Positions 1 to 7,765 of a stretch of 64,000 nt of DNA are shown here, piece by piece. The stretch spans positions 124,001-188,000 of the forward strand of contig JAFGBS010000004.1 in assembly GCA_016933055.1 (NCBI GenBank), given 5' to 3'. The notes beneath the pieces were generated by a model that saw only the letters and a list, made by a program, of their open reading frames with translations, was not told the DNA's origin and ran no database searches. Within the stretch, counting starts at the first letter, position 1; every line of letters starts with the position of its first letter. Made by a program: the position numbers and the translations under genes. This DNA is from Promethearchaeota archaeon (GTDB lineage: Archaea > Asgardarchaeota > Lokiarchaeia > Sigyniarchaeales > Promethearchaeaceae).

Positions 1-93
1 TAGTTGTTCATATTTAATAATTTTAACGCAAAGGGGGAGAAAAAAAAGGTTAATGTTAAATAAAAACTGATATCAAATAGCGATAAAATACGT

Positions 94-315
94 TTATCCC
101 TTGTATTTGATTGCTAGTGCCATATCATCTTTAGTGATTTTCTTTCTTTTCGCATGTTTTGCAAATTTAAGTGCTTGTTGGGTTAATTCAGTTGCAACTT
201 CTTCCAGATTTAGAATTAACAAATCAACCGCATTGCGTGCTACAATATTTGCACCACTTTTCTTCATAAGTTTTCGAAGTGGACTCCATGCAAAAGATCT
301 TTTCTTCTTTGCCAT
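94..315 (-). CDS. Archaeal histone
   Basis: A 73-residue histone-fold protein that would dimerise and wrap chromosomal DNA. The three helices can be read directly: alpha-1 at about residues 11-20 (SPLRKLMKKSG), a long alpha-2 at about 29-56 and a short alpha-3 at about 62-70 after the KKITKDD loop. The basic start MAKKKR is a short tail; HMfB-type histones have about 69 residues and almost none. A GGAGG ribosome site lies about 8 bases before the ATG, and a TATA-like box lies about 75 bases upstream. It is monocistronic, transcribed towards the window edge. Confidence in the family is high; nucleosome size cannot be told from sequence. Confidence 0.93.
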   Translation of the reverse strand: MAKKKRSFAWSPLRKLMKKSGANIVARNAVDLLILNLEEVATELTQQALKFAKHAKRKKITKDDMALAIKYKG

Positions 316-389
316 TTTGAATTCCTCCGCAGATTGTTATACTCAAAAATTGTGTATAACAAACCACAATGAAAATACTACAACTCAAA

Positions 390-405
390 TATTTAAACTT
401 TTTCA
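390..405 (-). promoter_or_regulatory. Probable TATA box and BRE of the histone gene
   Basis: On the minus strand a purine-rich GAAAAAG (BRE-like, 405-399) is followed by TTTAAATA (397-390), about 75 bases before the histone ATG. This is the order expected for archaeal TFB/TBP promoters and predicts a start near 365 and a leader of about 50 bases carrying the GGAGG site. Inferred from sequence only. Confidence 0.5.
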
Positions 406-501
406 CGTTTCGGTTAAAATTTGAACCGTTCTATTCAACTCGACAAAATGTATCAATAAAAACTCGTTAAAAAATTACCCACTCTTCCGGAAGAATTTGT
501 C

Positions 502-534
502 AACTCAAATCGAATTTTGTTAAAAATTTGAGTT
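502..534. repeat. Inverted repeat, 9-bp arms
   Basis: AACTCAAAT (502-510) and ATTTGAGTT (526-534) are perfect complements around a 15-base AT-rich loop. The left arm overlaps a decamer that is repeated in the histone promoter. It could be an operator or a weak hairpin; no T-run follows closely, so it is not an obvious terminator. Confidence 0.4.
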
Positions 535-733
535 AATATTCTCAATAAGGAGGAGGATTCAGATGTAAAACGACCATTACTCCGAGAAATCATACCTATC
601 ATGATATACGCAGTAATTTAACAACACTACAAAACAATGGAATTCCCACAAATTTTTATAAAAATTAGATGAGCTGGTTATCACTTTAATACATAGCATA
701 GATACTGTTGGAAAAAAAGAATGAAACACACAT

Positions 734-1069
734 TTAAGAAATCTTAAATAATGAAAACATCCGACGTTTGAATAACTCAAAACCTTCATATTGCTCTTCC
801 GGTGTCGGTATTTTACCTCTTGGTTGAGTCATTTTACCGTATAGGGGTTCGAATGTAATTCTAACCTTCACTCCTTCAAATCGCTCAGCAAGTTTCTTTA
901 ACTCTCGGTTAAGAAAAATCATAGTTTCTGTTTCGACATCTCCTAGGAGGTAGATATTATGGTTTATCCTTTTCCAATATTGTACAATATCGCTATCTTT
1001 TGAATCCGCTTTCCGAACATCTGCTACAGTTAAGTACCCTTCATAAATAGCTCTTCTTTTTCTACCCAT
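734..1069 (-). CDS. Hypothetical protein, 111 aa, paired with zinc-finger gene
   Basis: I do not recognise this protein. It starts very basic (MGRKRRAIYEG), continues as a mixed alpha/beta sequence without membrane segments or cysteine clusters, and ends in a basic helix (FKRRMFSLFKIS). It begins 12 bases after the stop of the upstream zinc-finger gene, so the two form a likely operon with this as second gene. The basic ends would suit nucleic-acid binding, but that is a guess. Length, ribosome site (AGAGACAG region) and conserved-looking composition support a real gene. Confidence 0.65.
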   Translation of the reverse strand: MGRKRRAIYEGYLTVADVRKADSKDSDIVQYWKRINHNIYLLGDVETETMIFLNRELKKLAERFEGVKVRITFEPLYGKMTQPRGKIPTPEEQYEGFELFKRRMFSLFKIS

Positions 1070-1081
1070 CTCTGTCTCTTC

Positions 1082-2107
1082 CTATCTACGTAATGCGCGG
1101 GGATTCATCATCATTTTTTCTTCATCTGATGATATTTCCAATATGTATTGTTCATTTTTCATCACTTTACGGATGTGAATGATTTGCCTGAAGATTTCTT
1201 CTTTGAATTTTAACATCATTGTGAATAGCATTACTATACGGAAGAAATTCACGTCCTTATAATATTCCTCATCGTAGAAAAAGACATTAAATTTGCCACC
1301 AATATTGAGTTTTTTTTCATCAATTTTTGCTAAAATACGATCATCGCCTAGTAAAATTTCCCAATCCGATCCAATCGTTATTCTTTTTTCATCGAATGTA
1401 AAAATCTCCCATTTCTTTTCTTTTGTTTTTCCATCATCCCTTAAAAGGCAAAATGAAAAGATTTCCCCAATTTTTGGCAAACGCGTATGATTTTTCATAA
1501 TATTAATTACATATTTATATCGAGGTAATACGATTCGAAAACATGCAATTGTATCATCTGAACCTGTGCTGTTTGTGATAGACTCGGCAACCATCTCCTC
1601 AATAGAACCCAAAAATGCAACTGATTCCTCATTAAACCACTTTATGATCAGTCTTTTTTTTCCAATATCTTTTTCAGGAATGTCGTCCCACGTTGCAGAA
1701 TTATACCCGAATATACTATCTGCTTTCCCCCCCTCAATAACTTTTCCTACTAATTCTAAATTACGGGAAAAAAGCCGATTTTTTGCCATAAAGCGCTCTC
1801 GTTGGTAAATTCCTATCTCAGCATTATGTAAATCCGTTAACCAGAAATCTACTACACATTTTTTCTCGAATCTTTCTTTAGGATGCTCTTTTTTTGGATT
1901 TTTTGAGACTTTGGTTGTCTTTTTATCTTGCTTTGTCGTCTCCTTATTTAAGCTGATAAATTTATCAGCTATATCGTTTTCTAATTCATCGATTCCTTTT
2001 GAACTCTCCTTCTTGTGAACTCGGGTTATATGCGCATTTAGATTTTTATACCATTTTCCACAATGAGGACACTGAGTTTTTCCGTTCTTATCTGACATTT
2101 TCATCAT
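1082..2107 (-). CDS. C2H2 zinc-finger protein of unknown function
   Basis: A 341-residue protein with a single N-terminal zinc finger (C13, C16, H26, H31: C-x2-C-x9-H-x4-H), a lysine-rich low-complexity linker at about residues 33-82, and a larger globular part. The C-terminal 110 residues contain a beta-rich stretch followed by a hydrophobic helix, which weakly recalls tubby/LURP-one-like folds; I would not rely on that. No ribosome site is seen before the ATG, and an AT-rich TATA-like stretch lies very close, so the message may be leaderless. Start could also be Met4. First gene of a two-gene unit with the downstream 111-residue protein. Confidence 0.6.
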   Translation of the reverse strand: MMKMSDKNGKTQCPHCGKWYKNLNAHITRVHKKESSKGIDELENDIADKFISLNKETTKQDKKTTKVSKNPKKEHPKERFEKKCVVDFWLTDLHNAEIGIYQRERFMAKNRLFSRNLELVGKVIEGGKADSIFGYNSATWDDIPEKDIGKKRLIIKWFNEESVAFLGSIEEMVAESITNSTGSDDTIACFRIVLPRYKYVINIMKNHTRLPKIGEIFSFCLLRDDGKTKEKKWEIFTFDEKRITIGSDWEILLGDDRILAKIDEKKLNIGGKFNVFFYDEEYYKDVNFFRIVMLFTMMLKFKEEIFRQIIHIRKVMKNEQYILEISSDEEKMMMNPRALRR

Positions 2108-2181
2108 TTTATAATATGATTATAATTTACATCACAAAGATCCAAAGACCGTTAAACATCTTTCGTTTCATGGATCTTGTA

Positions 2182-2889
2182 TTATTCTATCTCGTGAGAG
2201 ACTAAGGTCCCTATTTTCGATTTTTCGAAATCCTCGGATAATAGTAATTTGAGATTATTCAGATCTATTCCATTAATGAAGCGAACTTGTATTTTACTTC
2301 TCTTTAATATCTCCCAGGATAACAGATCAAATATTTGGTATTTACCCGCTATTTTCTCTTGATTTGAACGTGATGTCAATAAAGTCTGTATTTCTGTCAC
2401 TTTAATTTTATCATATTTTTTAGCCTCTGGATATGTTTTTGGGTCTTTATTGTAAATTCCATCAACATCAGTTAACACAATTAAATTGCAATCCAAAACT
2501 TCACAAAGTTGCATCGCAACTGTCGTTGTAGATTGTTTTGGAATAAATCCACCTGCAACAAAAAGTTGATTTCGCGATCTCGCTAATCTTGCTTGATTTA
2601 TATTACTAATTGGGTCGGGATAAGTATTCTTATTTAAAACTGTAATGAGTACTTGGGCATTTATACGTGAAACCATTATGCCTAAATGATCTAGTGTAGA
2701 TTCCTTAAATCCCAATTTCCGTCCCGCATGGATATAGTAACGGGCAACCTTTCCTCCTCCGCATACCAAACCGATAATTTCTTTATGGGAGAGTACTATA
2801 TTTGCTAATTCTTGAATCAATTCTACTTTTAATTCCGTAGAATGTTGATGGAAAAATATCGATCCCCCGAATTTGATAATGTATCCCAT
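2182..2889 (-). CDS. pyrH: Uridylate kinase (UMP kinase)
   Basis: Phosphorylates UMP to UDP in pyrimidine nucleotide synthesis. It is an amino-acid-kinase fold protein of the archaeal UMP kinase type: FGGS near the N-terminus, CGGGK at about residue 43, DHLGI at about 67, a TTT nucleotide-binding stretch at about 121, and TDVDGIYNKDP at about 140. The frame extends three codons upstream to a GTG, but the ATG at 2889 gives the usual family start (MGYIIKFGG), so I use it. It stands divergent to pantoate kinase. The dihydroorotate dehydrogenase genes of the same pathway lie near 61-62 kb. Isopentenyl phosphate kinase was considered, but the TDVDG and DHLGI context fits UMP kinase better. Confidence 0.85.
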   Translation of the reverse strand: MGYIIKFGGSIFFHQHSTELKVELIQELANIVLSHKEIIGLVCGGGKVARYYIHAGRKLGFKESTLDHLGIMVSRINAQVLITVLNKNTYPDPISNINQARLARSRNQLFVAGGFIPKQSTTTVAMQLCEVLDCNLIVLTDVDGIYNKDPKTYPEAKKYDKIKVTEIQTLLTSRSNQEKIAGKYQIFDLLSWEILKRSKIQVRFINGIDLNNLKLLLSEDFEKSKIGTLVSHEIE

Positions 2890-2930
2890 TTGTTCCACAA
2901 TAAACGAATTTGATTAAGAACATAGGGTTA

Positions 2931-2945
2931 AAATATATATTTTTA
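2931..2945 (+). promoter_or_regulatory. TATA-like element of pantoate kinase, leaderless transcript likely
   Basis: An AAATATATATTTTTA run ends only about 11 bases before the ATG at 2956. With the usual TATA-to-start distance of about 25 bases, transcription would begin at or next to the ATG, giving a leaderless message, in keeping with the absence of a ribosome site. Confidence 0.45.
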
Positions 2946-2955
2946 TCCCTCGCCA

Positions 2956-3918
2956 ATGAATGATATGGAAGCTGAAACTGAAATCACAGTTCTTGTTCCT
3001 CACCGTATTTCAGGTTTTTTTCAAATAATTGAATCTGGTGGAGGACGCCCCGTGGATGACTTATCACAAATCGGATCACGGGGAGGGGGTCCATCATTAT
3101 CAATTTTTGGAAAAACCAAACTCAGTATTTTAGAATTTTTACAACCCTCAGAACCCTCTCAATGTACAATAACAATAAATGGACTAGAAGCCACTCAGAG
3201 TGCGAAAACTACCTTTTATGTATTTTCTCATTTTAGTTCCTTAATCAAACATCCTGTAAGACTTAAAATACAGCATGATTTTGAAATGCCATTAGGTGCT
3301 GGATACGGTTCTAGTGGTTGTGGAGCTATTGGGGCTGCTTTTGGATTAAATTATCTATTGAATGTAGAATTATCCTACAATCAAGCAGGAAAAATAGCTC
3401 ATATTGCAGAAGTGATGAATAAAACCGGATTAGGGACAGTTGGAGGCCAATTAACTGGAGGTCTCAGTATTACTACAACGGCGGGATATCCTTTTGAATT
3501 GGATAGAATTTTTTGTCCCCCCAATCTAAAAATTGTCTGTGCTTCCTTTGGATCTATTCCAACACAAACCATCATCGGGGATCCTGTCCAAAAACACCAT
3601 ATCAAGGAAGCAGGAGCGAAAGCCATGAACCGATTATTGAATCGACCGATTTTCAAAGAATTTATTCTGGTCTGCCAAAAGTTTGTGGAAGATATCAAAA
3701 TTTTGGGTTCTCCTGATATGGAAAATATAAAAGAATTGATGCGAGATCTGAATTCATTGGGTGTGTATGGTGCAAGTATGAATCAATTAGGAAAATCTGT
3801 TTTCTGCTTTTGTAAAACGGAAGAAATTAACAAAGTTAATGAGGTATTACAATCTTATGATCCGCCTATCGTAAAAGTTTTGGAATTATGCACAAACGGT
3901 CCCATTTTATCTCATTAA
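2956..3918 (+). CDS. Pantoate kinase (archaeal CoA pathway)
   Basis: ATP-dependent kinase making 4-phosphopantoate, the first archaea-specific step to coenzyme A. GHMP-superfamily features are clear: an N-terminal PHRISGFFQI segment, the glycine-rich ATP loop PLGAGYGSSGCGA at residues 112-124, and a C-terminal domain ending in VKVLELCTNGP. The 320-residue length fits the family. The enzyme for the next step, phosphopantothenate synthetase, lies 1.4 kb downstream on the same strand, separated by the oppositely oriented aRF1 gene, so the pair is in view but not in one operon. Start at ATG 2956; Met4 is an alternative. Confidence 0.9.
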   Translation: MNDMEAETEITVLVPHRISGFFQIIESGGGRPVDDLSQIGSRGGGPSLSIFGKTKLSILEFLQPSEPSQCTITINGLEATQSAKTTFYVFSHFSSLIKHPVRLKIQHDFEMPLGAGYGSSGCGAIGAAFGLNYLLNVELSYNQAGKIAHIAEVMNKTGLGTVGGQLTGGLSITTTAGYPFELDRIFCPPNLKIVCASFGSIPTQTIIGDPVQKHHIKEAGAKAMNRLLNRPIFKEFILVCQKFVEDIKILGSPDMENIKELMRDLNSLGVYGASMNQLGKSVFCFCKTEEINKVNEVLQSYDPPIVKVLELCTNGPILSH

Positions 3919-3920
3919 CA

Positions 3921-5186
3921 TTATAAATCCGTTCTAAATCGTAATATCGCTGCAATCCCTCCAAAAGTCGACCACAAGGTTTCTCCCTCCTCTGTTTCAC
4001 TAGAAATCATTTCCACTGAAGCTCCCGTATTCTCTGCTAATATAGCTAAATCTTCTATAATTTCTAATTCTTCTTCAATCGAATATAAACTAGATTTACA
4101 TTCTTCACATGATTCTTTACTTATAATATCTCTATAAGTCGGGAGATCCGCTTCTTTGACCGTTTTTGAGACGGTGTTTCCACATTGCTCGCATAATACT
4201 TTTACTCGGTAGGCATCCAATGCCTCTGATAGCAACAATGTTTCAACAGCAGCTCTTTCTAATGCAATTCGAACCTCCTTCTCACCATAGGTGACTAATC
4301 CTGTGTCTTTCGAGAGATTGTAGAGAAATCTTTGCATAAGATTCTTTTCTTTGACATACCGAACGTCTTCAATTTTATCTTGTATATTATATAACAGATC
4401 CCGTATTCCTTCTGCCCCTCCAACTCCAATATCTACAACATCTAAAATCTTATCTCTCAGTCTATAATCGAAATGATCTCCATCAGCGAATTTATTTTTA
4501 GTTTGTCCCGCACCACCAATAAAAATCCCTTCTAATGTTCCTTCTTCCTCTAAGGGTAAAAAAATCTCGTTAGATAATTCACCAACACGTTTAAGGAAAT
4601 AGGCAATTCCTTCATCATGTAACCTTTCAAACCGCCTTTGCGATTGACCTCCCGCTCGATGCTGACTGGAAACTCCGGAACTCGTTGTTTTAACTACTTC
4701 CATATGTGTACCTTTCACCCAACCAATTGCAGCTTCTTTATTATCAATAACTATTAGGCCATACAACTGCTTTTCTGTAAGCATATTCTCTAAAGGTTCT
4801 GTTAAAAACTCCGATGAGCAGTAATATTTAAAATTAGAAACCGGTTCAATTGGTTCTACAATGTATAATTCGTTCTTCTCAGTCCCAGGGCTATTTCCTT
4901 GTGGGATGGCACCGGAATATAAAATTAAACCGTTTGGAGGAAGCGATTTAATTGTTTTTAATTTTTGAATAAGCGCCGTTATACTATCAATTACGTTTTT
5001 ACGAGTCAGTTTTGACTTGATATTCGAACTCTCGTTTATTTCGTTTTTCAAATAATTAGATACATCTGATAATTTCCGTTCAGGCGGAATCATTAACGTG
5101 ATAAGTTCCGTATGAAAACCCTTTTTATCTCGGAGAAATTTTATCTGTTTGTTTAGTAGATATCGTTTGAAGCTGTCATCTGTCAT
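3921..5186 (-). CDS. prf1: Peptide chain release factor aRF1
   Basis: Recognises all three stop codons in the ribosomal A site and triggers peptide release. Numbered from the longest frame, the diagnostic motifs are NIKS at residues 59-62 and YxCxxxF (Y125, C127, F131) for stop-codon reading, and GGQ at 183-185 (AGGQSQRRF) for hydrolysis. The C-terminal domain keeps four cysteines as two CxxC pairs (CEQCG and CEECK) of a zinc-binding mini-domain, then the Pelota-like end. The frame opens with a TTG at 5198; the ATG at 5186 (MTDDSFKRY) is the more likely start. Tail-to-tail with pantoate kinase (2 bases apart) and divergent from phosphopantothenate synthetase. Confidence 0.95.
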   Translation of the reverse strand: MTDDSFKRYLLNKQIKFLRDKKGFHTELITLMIPPERKLSDVSNYLKNEINESSNIKSKLTRKNVIDSITALIQKLKTIKSLPPNGLILYSGAIPQGNSPGTEKNELYIVEPIEPVSNFKYYCSSEFLTEPLENMLTEKQLYGLIVIDNKEAAIGWVKGTHMEVVKTTSSGVSSQHRAGGQSQRRFERLHDEGIAYFLKRVGELSNEIFLPLEEEGTLEGIFIGGAGQTKNKFADGDHFDYRLRDKILDVVDIGVGGAEGIRDLLYNIQDKIEDVRYVKEKNLMQRFLYNLSKDTGLVTYGEKEVRIALERAAVETLLLSEALDAYRVKVLCEQCGNTVSKTVKEADLPTYRDIISKESCEECKSSLYSIEEELEIIEDLAILAENTGASVEMISSETEEGETLWSTFGGIAAILRFRTDL

Positions 5187-5311
5187 GGTGATACACAATT
5201 AGTATTACACTTTCTAAGCTACCCGGTTTCATAAAAATTTCGCTCGATTACCGAAAGGGAAAACCACAGATTAAAATGAAGACGAATATTACTGAAAAAG
5301 GTAGAATCAAA

Positions 5312-6100
5312 ATGGAACATATTCCCAAGAACCATCCACGAGCAGATTCATTGCGAACTCGACAGAGAATAATCGATGGATTACACGAAAACATCGTAAT
5401 AGAAGCAGGATTGATCGCCCATGGAAGAGGAGAAGCATTCGATTATTTAATTGGGGAACGAACCAACGATAACGCCATGCATGCAATAGAGGTGGCAGTT
5501 GCTGCTCTTTTCAGCGCAAAACATGCCGTTATAAGTGTAAACGGTAATGTTGCCGCATTATGCGCTGAAGAAATTGTCCGTCTATCTAAAATAACGGGTG
5601 CATTATTGGAAATCAATTTGTTTTATGGAAAACCGGGAAGAATAGAGGCAATTTCTAAGACATTAAGGGATGCGGGAGCTGATAATATATTGGGAATAAT
5701 CCCTTTTGAGTCCAGTGTAATACATAATCTGAGTAGTAACCGTCGTTTTGTGGATCCAAAAGGAATTAAAATAGCTGATACGGTGTTAGTACCTTTGGAA
5801 GATGGAGATAGAACTGAAGCTTTAAAAGAAGAGGGAAAAAGAGTCATTACCATCGACCTTAATCCACTTAGTCGCACTGCTCAACAAGCAGATATCACTA
5901 TTGTTGATAACATCATTCGTGTCATTCCTAGGATGTGTGAAATTGCCAAGGACTATAAACAACAATTAGATAAAAATAAGTTATTTAGGAAAGAGCTTCA
6001 AGAAAAAGTAATCAAGTGGGACAATGCAGTAAATCTGAGTAATGCTATGATGATCATCTCTACCTATCTAGAATCTAAAGTCTCTTTTAACAAAAATTAA
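5312..6100 (+). CDS. 4-phosphopantoate--beta-alanine ligase (phosphopantothenate synthetase)
   Basis: Joins 4-phosphopantoate and beta-alanine to make 4-phosphopantothenate in archaeal CoA synthesis. The family's N-terminal block is evident: IPKNHPRADSL, then AGLIAHGRGEAFDYLIGE and the alanine-rich VSVNGNVAAL-like stretch (here ISVNGNVAAL). The open frame starts 36 bases earlier (ATG 5276), but the ATG at 5312 matches the usual start of the family and has AGGTAGA about nine bases before it, so I use it. About 262 residues, normal for the family. Partner of pantoate kinase at 2956. Confidence 0.9.
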   Translation: MEHIPKNHPRADSLRTRQRIIDGLHENIVIEAGLIAHGRGEAFDYLIGERTNDNAMHAIEVAVAALFSAKHAVISVNGNVAALCAEEIVRLSKITGALLEINLFYGKPGRIEAISKTLRDAGADNILGIIPFESSVIHNLSSNRRFVDPKGIKIADTVLVPLEDGDRTEALKEEGKRVITIDLNPLSRTAQQADITIVDNIIRVIPRMCEIAKDYKQQLDKNKLFRKELQEKVIKWDNAVNLSNAMMIISTYLESKVSFNKN

Positions 6101-6169
6101 AAGCATTCCCACAATTACAACAATCATCACGGCATACGTGAGCTTCAAACGTAACGAACTGATGACTCT

Positions 6170-6709
6170 ATGGATAGCTCCGAAAATTCCTATATTATTC
6201 GTCCATGCACTTATCAAGATCTCTACAATGTGATCGAAATAAATGAGGTAGCGTTACCAGAAAATTATCCCTTTTATTTCTTCGAACAGATTTATGAAAA
6301 ATATCCTGAGTCTTTCTTGGTTGCAGAATTAACTGCAAAACCAAAATTCAGAAAAAAAAATTTACTCATAGGATATATCATGTGGAGAGTAGAACGTGGT
6401 ATTTCTACGTTTGGTGTTCAATTGGTGAAAAAAGGACATCTTGTTTCCATCGCAGTTTTAGAATCCTTTCGTCACCAAGGAGTAGCATCTGCTTTGTTGA
6501 AACAATCGATTATGCGAGTAAAAGCTTACGATGTGGATGAATTTGTATTAGAGGTGCGAGTTTCGAATGAGTCCGCAGTCGCTCTCTATGAGAAAAAATT
6601 TATGTTTGAAAAAGCACGGGTCATTGAACAATACTACCGCGATGGAGAATCTGCTTATTATATGGCTCTTCCGCGCAACAAACTGGATCAACTGACGAAT
6701 GGAGTTTAG
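6170..6709 (+). CDS. N-terminal protein acetyltransferase, RimI/Ard1 type
   Basis: GNAT-fold enzyme that would transfer acetyl from acetyl-CoA to protein N-termini. The acetyl-CoA loop is R-HQGVA-S at residues 101-107 (RxxGxA), followed by the family hallmark of beta-5 and helix, LEVRVSNESAVALYEKKF, and then YYRDGESAYYMAL, as in archaeal Ard1. The 179-residue length is slightly above average because of an N-terminal extension and a basic insert (about residues 57-65). Follows phosphopantothenate synthetase by 69 bases on the same strand; co-transcription is possible. Substrate range cannot be read from sequence. Confidence 0.88.
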   Translation: MDSSENSYIIRPCTYQDLYNVIEINEVALPENYPFYFFEQIYEKYPESFLVAELTAKPKFRKKNLLIGYIMWRVERGISTFGVQLVKKGHLVSIAVLESFRHQGVASALLKQSIMRVKAYDVDEFVLEVRVSNESAVALYEKKFMFEKARVIEQYYRDGESAYYMALPRNKLDQLTNGV

Positions 6710-6797
6710 AATACTTGAAGATAGAGTTTTTGTAAAATTCTATATTCTAGAAAAGAAAAGTTCAATTGGGAAGTAATAAAAAAAATAGTGGAATACC

Positions 6798-7019
6798 ATG
6801 AGTTGGAAATCAAGTCTGAAAAAGCGAATCGATGAACATAAACATTGTCCTGTTTGCGGAATTTCTATACCATTAGATAAAGAATTTTGTTCGATTGAAT
6901 GTAGAGATAAATACCAAGGTTATGATAAAAAGAAAAAACGAGGTAATATCATCCAAATCGTCTTAATTGCAGCAGTAATGGTAATATTTCTTGTGGTTAT
7001 GCCTTTTCTCCAAAGATAA
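6798..7019 (+). CDS. Small zinc-ribbon protein with C-terminal membrane anchor
   Basis: A 73-residue protein of the archaeal DUF2116 type. Four cysteines (C17, C20, C31, C35) make a zinc ribbon (CPVCG then CSIEC), followed by a lysine-rich stretch (residues 44-48) and one hydrophobic segment at about 51-70 that ends the protein. It is therefore probably tail-anchored with the ribbon in the cytoplasm, by the positive-inside rule. Function of the family is unknown to me. It sits 77 bases before the tRNA gene. Confidence 0.8.
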   Translation: MSWKSSLKKRIDEHKHCPVCGISIPLDKEFCSIECRDKYQGYDKKKKRGNIIQIVLIAAVMVIFLVVMPFLQR

Positions 7020-7095
7020 AACAACCCGTAGTAAATATCTAATCTCATGATCTTAATTTATTACATTAGGATTGTATGATTATCCTTAGAATCAA

Positions 7096-7220
7096 GCAGG
7101 GATAACCAAGCCAGGTCAACGGTGCCGGACTCAAGTTCCCTCCAAAATAGGTTACCGTTGGGTACTGGATGAGATATCCGGTCTCATAGGAGTACGAGCG
7201 TTCGAATCGCTCTCCCTGCA
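7096..7220 (+). tRNA. tRNA-Leu (anticodon CAA) with a 40-base intron
   Basis: Acceptor strands GCAGGGA (7096-7102) and TCCCTGC (7213-7219) pair, with discriminator A at 7220 and no encoded CCA. Anticodon stem is CCGGA (7125-7129) with TCCGG (7177-7181). The loop reads C-T-CAA-G-(intron)-A, placing anticodon CAA at 7132-7134. The intron is at the canonical 37/38 position. A long variable arm (CTC/GAG around 7183-7192) and T-arm GAGCG-TTCGAAT-CGCTC (7196-7212) confirm a type II leucine tRNA. No promoter is certain; TTTATTACA near 7056-7064 is at a suitable distance. Confidence 0.95.
7136..7175 (+). other. tRNA-Leu intron with canonical bulge-helix-bulge
   Basis: CTCA (7130-7133) pairs with TGAG (7170-7173) as the 4-bp central helix. 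The flanking three-base bulges are AGT (7134-7136) and ATA (7174-7176), cut after 7135 and after 7175. TCC (7137-7139) with GGA (7167-7169) closes the intron side and the anticodon stem closes the exon side. This is the standard substrate of archaeal splicing endonuclease. Confidence 0.9.
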
Positions 7221-7248
7221 AAAATCTCGTTATATATGTGACAAATCC

Positions 7249-7620
7249 ATGATAAACTTTCTCGCAGAAGAGGAACTCGAATATAAGAATTACACAATTA
7301 AATGTGGAATTACCGCTTTAGATAAAGGGTATCTTATATTAATCACCGATCAAGCACAATACGGTATTGGAGAGGTAGTTTTAGGAACACCTTCGATGCT
7401 TGAGGGTGGAAAACCTATCAGCTCACCAGCGATGATATTCGGTATTAAGCATAATATCCTTAGTAAAATTATCGCTGAACGTTCTTCAGTAAAATTCAAT
7501 CAACCATGCTTAGTGTTATTACATTTACAACAACCCGGAATACGTTCTGATATCCAAACAAAAACTGTTGTGGACTGCCTTAATAAATGTCTTGACAAAG
7601 TGACACATGCTCAGAAATAA
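7249..7620 (+). CDS. PAC3/PSMG3-like proteasome assembly chaperone candidate
   Basis: A 123-residue alpha/beta protein. Its layout follows human PAC3 (PSMG3): an N-terminal beta hairpin (YTIKCGITALDKGYLILITD), a Q-x-G-x-G-type turn (QYGIGEVVLGTPS), a second pair of strands (AMIFGIKHNILSKIIAE then CLVLLHL) and a C-terminal helix with a late cysteine (VVDCLNKCLDKV). I recognised this by eye; no search was run. In eukaryotes PAC3 with PAC4 helps build the proteasome alpha ring. A PAN gene is in this window, so a proteasome is present. A TATATA run at about 7229-7236 lies between the tRNA and this gene. A roadblock or other small alpha/beta fold is the alternative. Confidence 0.55.
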   Translation: MINFLAEEELEYKNYTIKCGITALDKGYLILITDQAQYGIGEVVLGTPSMLEGGKPISSPAMIFGIKHNILSKIIAERSSVKFNQPCLVLLHLQQPGIRSDIQTKTVVDCLNKCLDKVTHAQK

Positions 7621-7765
7621 AACAATAGAAAAAATCCCTTTTTGGACGCAACAATTATTACAGTGGCGATATTTTTAGGAATGGAACCCCTCAGTAATAT
7701 TAAAGAAAGAATAACGATCGTTGTAAGAATTTATCCAAAATTAGATTGCAAAGAGGTTCATATTT

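Larger units (their letters stand above)
316..733. other. Gene-free stretch between the histone and a convergently placed 3' end
   Basis: Apart from the histone promoter I find no convincing gene in these 418 bases. The decamer CAACTCAAAT occurs at 381-390, in the histone promoter, and again at 501-510. The second copy forms the left arm of an inverted repeat, AACTCAAAT at 502-510 pairing with ATTTGAGTT at 526-534. A strong plus-strand ribosome site (AAGGAGGAGG, about 547-556) leads directly into ATG-TAA, a start followed at once by a stop, so it opens no reading frame. A small regulatory RNA or a decayed gene start are possibilities without further support. Confidence 0.35.

Noticed and set aside
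577-789. Open frame of 70 codons on the minus strand
   Set aside because: Overlaps the end of the 111-residue gene in another frame, has low-complexity aromatic composition and no ribosome site.
2182-2889. Isopentenyl phosphate kinase instead of UMP kinase
   Set aside because: The DHLGI and TDVDGIYNKDP blocks and the TTT stretch fit archaeal UMP kinase; IPK's characteristic His near the N-terminus is not evident.
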